DNA of 64,000 nt from Erwinia pyri (GTDB taxonomy: Bacteria > Pseudomonadota > Gammaproteobacteria > Enterobacterales > Enterobacteriaceae). Every line of letters begins with the position of its first letter. Position 1 is the stretch's first letter. Made by a program: the position numbers and the translations under genes. Positions 60,314 through 64,000 of the stretch are shown here, in pieces. Location: contig NZ_CP132353.1 in NCBI RefSeq assembly GCF_030758455.1, forward strand, positions 1,612,001 to 1,676,000, written 5' to 3'. A model generated the notes under the pieces. It was not told where the DNA came from. It ran no database searches and worked only from the letters and a program-made list of their open reading frames with translations.

Positions 60314-61185
60314 GCGACAGTATTCTGCGTGTTGAGCATCTGATGATGCATTTCGGCGGCATCAAAGCGCTGAACGACGTGAGCCTGGAGATCGAGCGCG
60401 GCTCGGTCACGGCATTAATCGGGCCAAACGGCGCGGGGAAAACCACGGTATTTAACTGTCTTACCGGCTTTTATCAGGCCACCGGCGGCTCGATCCTGCT
60501 TAACGCCCACTCGCGCAGGACCGATGTCATTCAGGTATTGGGGCAAAAAATCCGTCCCGGCGACTTCCTTAATCCTGCGCGTCTTGGTTCGCGCATCTAC
60601 TACAAAATGTTCGGCGGCACCCATCTGGTTAACCGTGCCGGCCTGGCACGCACCTTCCAGAATATCCGCCTGTTCCGCGAGATGTCGGTGATAGAGAACC
60701 TGCTGGTGGCGCAGCACATGCAGGCTAACCGCAATCTGATCGCCGGGATACTCAACACGCCAGGCTATCGTAAAGCGGAGAGCCAGGCCCTGGACCGCGC
60801 CTTTTACTGGCTGGAGGTGGTGGATCTGGTGTCGTGCGTCAACAGGCTGGCCGGTACGCTCTCCTACGGCCAGCAGCGCAGGCTGGAAATTGCGCGCGCC
60901 ATGTGTACCGGACCGGAAATGATCTGCCTGGATGAGCCTGCGGCGGGGCTGAACCCGGTTGAAACCCAGGCGCTGAGCAAAATCATTCGTTTCCTTCGCC
61001 AGCAGCATGGCGTGACGGTCTTACTGATTGAGCATGATATGGGCATGGTGATGGAGATTTCGGACCATGTGATTGTGCTGGATCATGGCGATGTCATCGC
61101 CCGCGGCGCGCCCGCGGAAATCCAGAATAATGCCAGCGTTATTGCCGCTTATCTGGGTGCGGAAGAAGAGGAGATTGCCGGATGA
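60310..61185 (+). CDS. livG: Branched-chain amino acid ABC ATPase LivG
   Basis: This ATP-binding subunit has 291 residues. Walker A is [16 protein letters not shown], the signature motif [15 protein letters not shown], Walker [14 protein letters not shown], and the switch His is in LLIEHDM. The insertion between Walker A and the signature is normal for LivG. It overlaps livM and livF by 4 bases each. Confidence 0.97.
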   Translation: MSDSILRVEHLMMHFGGIKALNDVSLEIERGSVTALIGPNGAGKTTVFNCLTGFYQATGGSILLNAHSRRTDVIQVLGQKIRPGDFLNPARLGSRIYYKMFGGTHLVNRAGLARTFQNIRLFREMSVIENLLVAQHMQANRNLIAGILNTPGYRKAESQALDRAFYWLEVVDLVSCVNRLAGTLSYGQQRRLEIARAMCTGPEMICLDEPAAGLNPVETQALSKIIRFLRQQHGVTVLLIEHDMGMVMEISDHVIVLDHGDVIARGAPAEIQNNASVIAAYLGAEEEEIAG

Positions 61186-61898
61186 GCCAGAGCCTGCTTG
61201 AGTTTCGCAACGTGAACGTTTTCTATGGTCCTGTCCAGGCATTAAAAGAGATTTCGCTGACGGTGAATGAAGGCGAAACGGTCTCGCTGATTGGCGCGAA
61301 TGGTGCCGGTAAATCAACGCTACTGATGTCGATATTTGGTCAGCCGCGTATTGCAGCGGGGGAGATCCTCTATCGCGGGAAAGATATCAGCCATAAGTCG
61401 ACCCACTTTATTGCCAGCAACGGCATTGCCCAGGCACCGGAAGGGCGGCGAATTTTCCCGGATATGACGGTGGAGGAGAACCTGTTAATGGGCACCATCC
61501 CCATCGGCAGTCGTTATCAGAACGAGGACAAAGCCCGTATGTACAGCCTGTTTCCCCGTCTGGAGGAGCGGCGCAGCCAGCGGGCCATGACCTTATCGGG
61601 CGGTGAGCAACAGATGCTGGCGATTGCGCGCGCCCTGATGAGCAGACCAAAACTGCTGCTGCTGGATGAACCCAGCCTGGGCCTGGCACCGATTGTGGTG
61701 AAGCAGATTTTTCAGATCCTGCGGGAACTGACGCAAGGAGGTTTGACGCTGTTTCTGGTGGAGCAAAATGCTAATCACGCGCTTAAGCTTTCAGACAGGG
61801 CGTATGTGATGGTGAATGGGCAAATCCGGCTGACCGGTACCGGGCAGGAGCTGCTGGCTGATCCTGAGGTAAGAAGCGCCTATCTCGGCGGAACTTGA
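61182..61898 (+). CDS. livF: Branched-chain amino acid ABC ATPase LivF
   Basis: This is the second ATP-binding subunit, 238 residues. It has Walker A GANGAGKSTLLMSIFG, signature LSGGEQQMLAIARALM, Walker B LLLLDEPSLGLAP and the switch region LVEQNANHAL. It is the last gene of the liv operon, coupled to livG by an ATGA overlap. Confidence 0.97.
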   Translation: MSQSLLEFRNVNVFYGPVQALKEISLTVNEGETVSLIGANGAGKSTLLMSIFGQPRIAAGEILYRGKDISHKSTHFIASNGIAQAPEGRRIFPDMTVEENLLMGTIPIGSRYQNEDKARMYSLFPRLEERRSQRAMTLSGGEQQMLAIARALMSRPKLLLLDEPSLGLAPIVVKQIFQILRELTQGGLTLFLVEQNANHALKLSDRAYVMVNGQIRLTGTGQELLADPEVRSAYLGGT

Positions 61899-62136
61899 GG
61901 GGTGATATTCAGCATTAATCTTCAGGCGGGCGCAGGGATTGATGACCAACGGAAGCAGTGCATACCCGGCTTGCTGATAAGCACCCGGCACATACAGCGG
62001 CTTCCCTGCCGCTGTGACCGGAACTCTGGCAAAGTTCCATCCCGCAGGGAGCACGGGATGCTTTATCGAGGCTGGTCCTGGCCACTGACAGCACCCGATC
62101 CTTTAGCCAGCCGGGTCTGCCTGCGGCCAGCCTGGC

Positions 62137-63597
62137 TTAGCGGAACGGCGGCTCGTTAAAGGTACGCAGTTTGCGGGAGTGCAGCTTATCCCCTTCGGCG
62201 CGCAGCAGATCTATCGCGCGAATGCCGATTTGCAGATGCTCGGAGATCGCCCCTTCATAGAAACGGTTTGCCTGGCCCGGCAGCTTGATCTCGCCATGCA
62301 ACGGCTTATCGGAGACGCAAAGCAGCGTCCCGTAAGGTACGCGGAAGCGATAACCCTGCGCGGCGATGGTGGCGCTCTCCATATCTACAGCTACCGCACG
62401 GCTGAGGTTAAAACGCAGCGCGGAGGCGGAGTAGCGCAGCTCCCAGTTACGGTCATCGGTAGTCACCACCGTGCCGGTACGCAGCCGCTGTTTAACCTGA
62501 TCGCCAGGCATACCGCTGACCTGCTTGGTGGCGTCATAAAGCGCCCGCTGCACTTCCGCGATGCTGGGAACCGGGATATCTGGCGGCAGCACGTCATCCA
62601 GTACGTGGTCATCGCGCAGATAAGCGTGGGCCAGCACGTAATCGCCAATGGTCTGGCTCTCGCGCAGCCCGCCGCAGTGACCAATCATCAGCCAGGTATG
62701 AGGACGCAGCACCGCCAGGTGGTCGCAGATGGTCTTGGCGTTGGAGGGCCCGACGCCAATGTTGATCAGCGTGATCCCCTGACCCTCTTTAGCGATCAGA
62801 TGCCAGGCGGGCATCTGGTGATTTTTCCACGCCAGGCCAGAGATAACCTGCAAAGGATCGGGCGTTTCCGCCGTGACAAAAATGCTGCCCGCGCAGGACA
62901 ACGCTTCATAGGGGGAATCAGGATCTGCTATCTGTTCACAACCCCAGCGGACAAACTCATCCACATAGCGGGTGTAGTTGGTGAACAACACGTAGGACTG
63001 GAAATGCTCAACGGGCGTGCCGGTGTAGTGACGGAGCCTTGCCAGCGAAAAATCAGTACGCAGCGCATCGAAGTGGGAAAGCGGGAACGCTTCACCCGGC
63101 TGATAGAGGCCATCGGCATTTTCATCGCCAATCTGTGCCAGCTCAGTAGTGGGGAAGTGTTTCGCCAGACCGGCGCTCATGGTGCGGTCCAGCCCCAGGT
63201 TGGAACCATCAATCACATAAGGGAAGGGGATCTCCTGGCTGGAAGGTCTTACTTCCAGCGTCACCGGATATTCGCCGGCCAGCATCTCAAGCTGTTCAGA
63301 AAGGTAGTGCCGCGCCAGCGCCGGGCGGGTGATGGTGGTGGCGTAGCTGCCCGGACGGGTAAAACGACCAAAGGCGCGGGTAAGGCGGTGGCCTGAATCG
63401 TCGCCTTCCCAGCTTACGCGCAGTTCCGGGTAAACAAACAGGCCGCTGGCGCGCGCGGCTTCGTCCGGTAACTGACCGCTGCTGATATAGGTGGTAATCG
63501 CTTCGCGAAGCGCGGTAACGGCCTCTTCATAGAGGGCGTCCAGCTTGTCCAGCGCCCCGGCTACGGACAACCCTTTCGGGGCAGAAGGCTGAGTCAT
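62137..63597 (-). CDS. amn: AMP nucleosidase
   Basis: Amn splits AMP into adenine and ribose 5-phosphate. With the start at 63597 (MTQPSAPKGLS, GGGAG upstream) it is 486 residues, against 484 in E. coli. The C-terminal half is a nucleoside phosphorylase-like fold with INIGVGPSNAKTICDH, MIGHCGGLRESQ and AVDMESATIAAQGYRFRVPYG (first part). It is convergent with livF across 238 bases without a visible gene. Confidence 0.95.
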   Translation of the reverse strand: MTQPSAPKGLSVAGALDKLDALYEEAVTALREAITTYISSGQLPDEAARASGLFVYPELRVSWEGDDSGHRLTRAFGRFTRPGSYATTITRPALARHYLSEQLEMLAGEYPVTLEVRPSSQEIPFPYVIDGSNLGLDRTMSAGLAKHFPTTELAQIGDENADGLYQPGEAFPLSHFDALRTDFSLARLRHYTGTPVEHFQSYVLFTNYTRYVDEFVRWGCEQIADPDSPYEALSCAGSIFVTAETPDPLQVISGLAWKNHQMPAWHLIAKEGQGITLINIGVGPSNAKTICDHLAVLRPHTWLMIGHCGGLRESQTIGDYVLAHAYLRDDHVLDDVLPPDIPVPSIAEVQRALYDATKQVSGMPGDQVKQRLRTGTVVTTDDRNWELRYSASALRFNLSRAVAVDMESATIAAQGYRFRVPYGTLLCVSDKPLHGEIKLPGQANRFYEGAISEHLQIGIRAIDLLRAEGDKLHSRKLRTFNEPPFR

Positions 63598-63760
63598 GGT
63601 ATCTCCCTGGTCTCGGTTTCTCATTATCTTCACAGCATCCTGGCATATTTTTAACAAAAACGCCTGCCGGAAAACGGGTAATTACCTGACTGGGCTGGGA
63701 AAAATCTTATTGCTGTTCGGCTGGCTTACTCTCTACAGAGCATGAATTAAAGCCCAAAAA

Positions 63761-64000
63761 CTACACGGCACGCTGTTTTGCAAGCCACTGACCGACCGTT
63801 GTGGTTTCAATCCCCTGAAGATAATTGAATGTTTTTTCTTTACTCCATGCCACCCCGTCAGGCCGGGCGAAAGCAAGCCGGTATTTTGCTCCCACATCTT
63901 CAGGATTATGCTGCACGTCATCCTCAAGCTTTTTCCTGACCAGTAATTTTCGGTTTACTTCAGCGTTCCAGTGGGTTTGCATTAAATCAGCCAGCTCACT
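63761..64000 (-). CDS. Unknown protein, C-terminal part (runs off the window)
   Basis: The frame is open from the right edge of the window to a stop at 63761 and gives at least 79 residues. An internal ATG at 63982 could also be the start. The sequence is basic and polar, with WSKEKTFNYLQGIETTTVGQW near the end. No family is recognised. It is on the same strand as amn, 163 bases upstream of it. Confidence 0.5.
   Translation of the reverse strand, partial: SELADLMQTHWNAEVNRKLLVRKKLEDDVQHNPEDVGAKYRLAFARPDGVAWSKEKTFNYLQGIETTTVGQWLAKQRAV

Noticed and set aside
63598..63760. Pho box upstream of amn
   Set aside because: E. coli amn responds to phosphate, but no convincing pair of CTGTCAT-like repeats was found here.

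Overview
The window reads as a chromosomal segment of an enterobacterium, most likely Erwiniaceae (Erwinia/Pantoea type). The core genes are close relatives of E. coli K-12 genes and keep the E. coli 44-45 min neighbourhood: O-antigen genes, gnd, wzzB, hisLGDCBHAFI, yeeZ, sbcB, dacD, yeeA, yeeX, tRNA-Asn and amn. Lineage-specific blocks are interleaved with them. The genus is an inference from gene content, not a proven identification.

Region by region. 1-7843 is the distal part of an AT-rich O-antigen cluster: the end of a NeuB-type synthase, NeuD, a CBS-nucleotidyltransferase (PtmE-like), a NeuA-type CMP-transferase, Wzx, a GT52-like putative sialyltransferase, Wzy, UDP-galactopyranose mutase and a GT2 putative galactofuranosyltransferase. 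Together they point to an O unit with a legionaminic/sialic-type nonulosonic acid and galactofuranose. gnd and wzzB close the cluster. 10762-18565 holds a YeaK-type deacylase and the complete his operon on the minus strand, with its promoter, leader peptide and attenuator. yeeZ is divergent from it. 19611-26855 is a gamma-glutamylated putrescine (Puu) catabolic cluster, puuB-puuR-puuD divergent from puuA-puuE-puuP, with no puuC. sbcB, an acyltransferase and dacD follow. 31330-35070 is a three-subunit membrane-bound dehydrogenase of gluconate 2-dehydrogenase type (Tat-exported small subunit, GMC flavoprotein, tri-heme cytochrome c). yeeA, yeeX, an orphan LacI-like repressor and a MATE pump come next.

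39607-44163 carries an EntS-like MFS exporter, a siderophore-interacting reductase behind a Fur box, a DUF998 membrane protein, an FAD monooxygenase and a 5'-truncated VOC remnant sharing a second Fur box. 44387-47964 is accessory: yajD, a frameshifted secreted protein, a trypsin-like protease fused to a DRGH-motif nuclease, then tRNA-Asn. 48256-53547 is an uncharacterised sugar-utilisation locus: Gfo/Idh/MocA oxidoreductase, a LacI-family regulator with two tandem DNA-binding domains, an ascorbate-family PTS (IIA, IIB, IIC) and a fructose-6-phosphate aldolase. A perfect 25-bp palindrome built from four TAAC/GTTA half-sites lies between regulator and PTS. 53722-56372 has an ArsR regulator divergent from a second EF-G; the 3' end of each gene is followed by an imperfect tandem copy of itself. 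56887-61898 is a complete branched-chain amino acid ABC transporter (livKHMGF), then amn and one partial unknown gene at the right edge.

The most interesting observations are the double-headed LacI regulator matched to a doubled operator, the protease-nuclease fusion, and the ArsR/second EF-G module with its paired 3'-end duplications.
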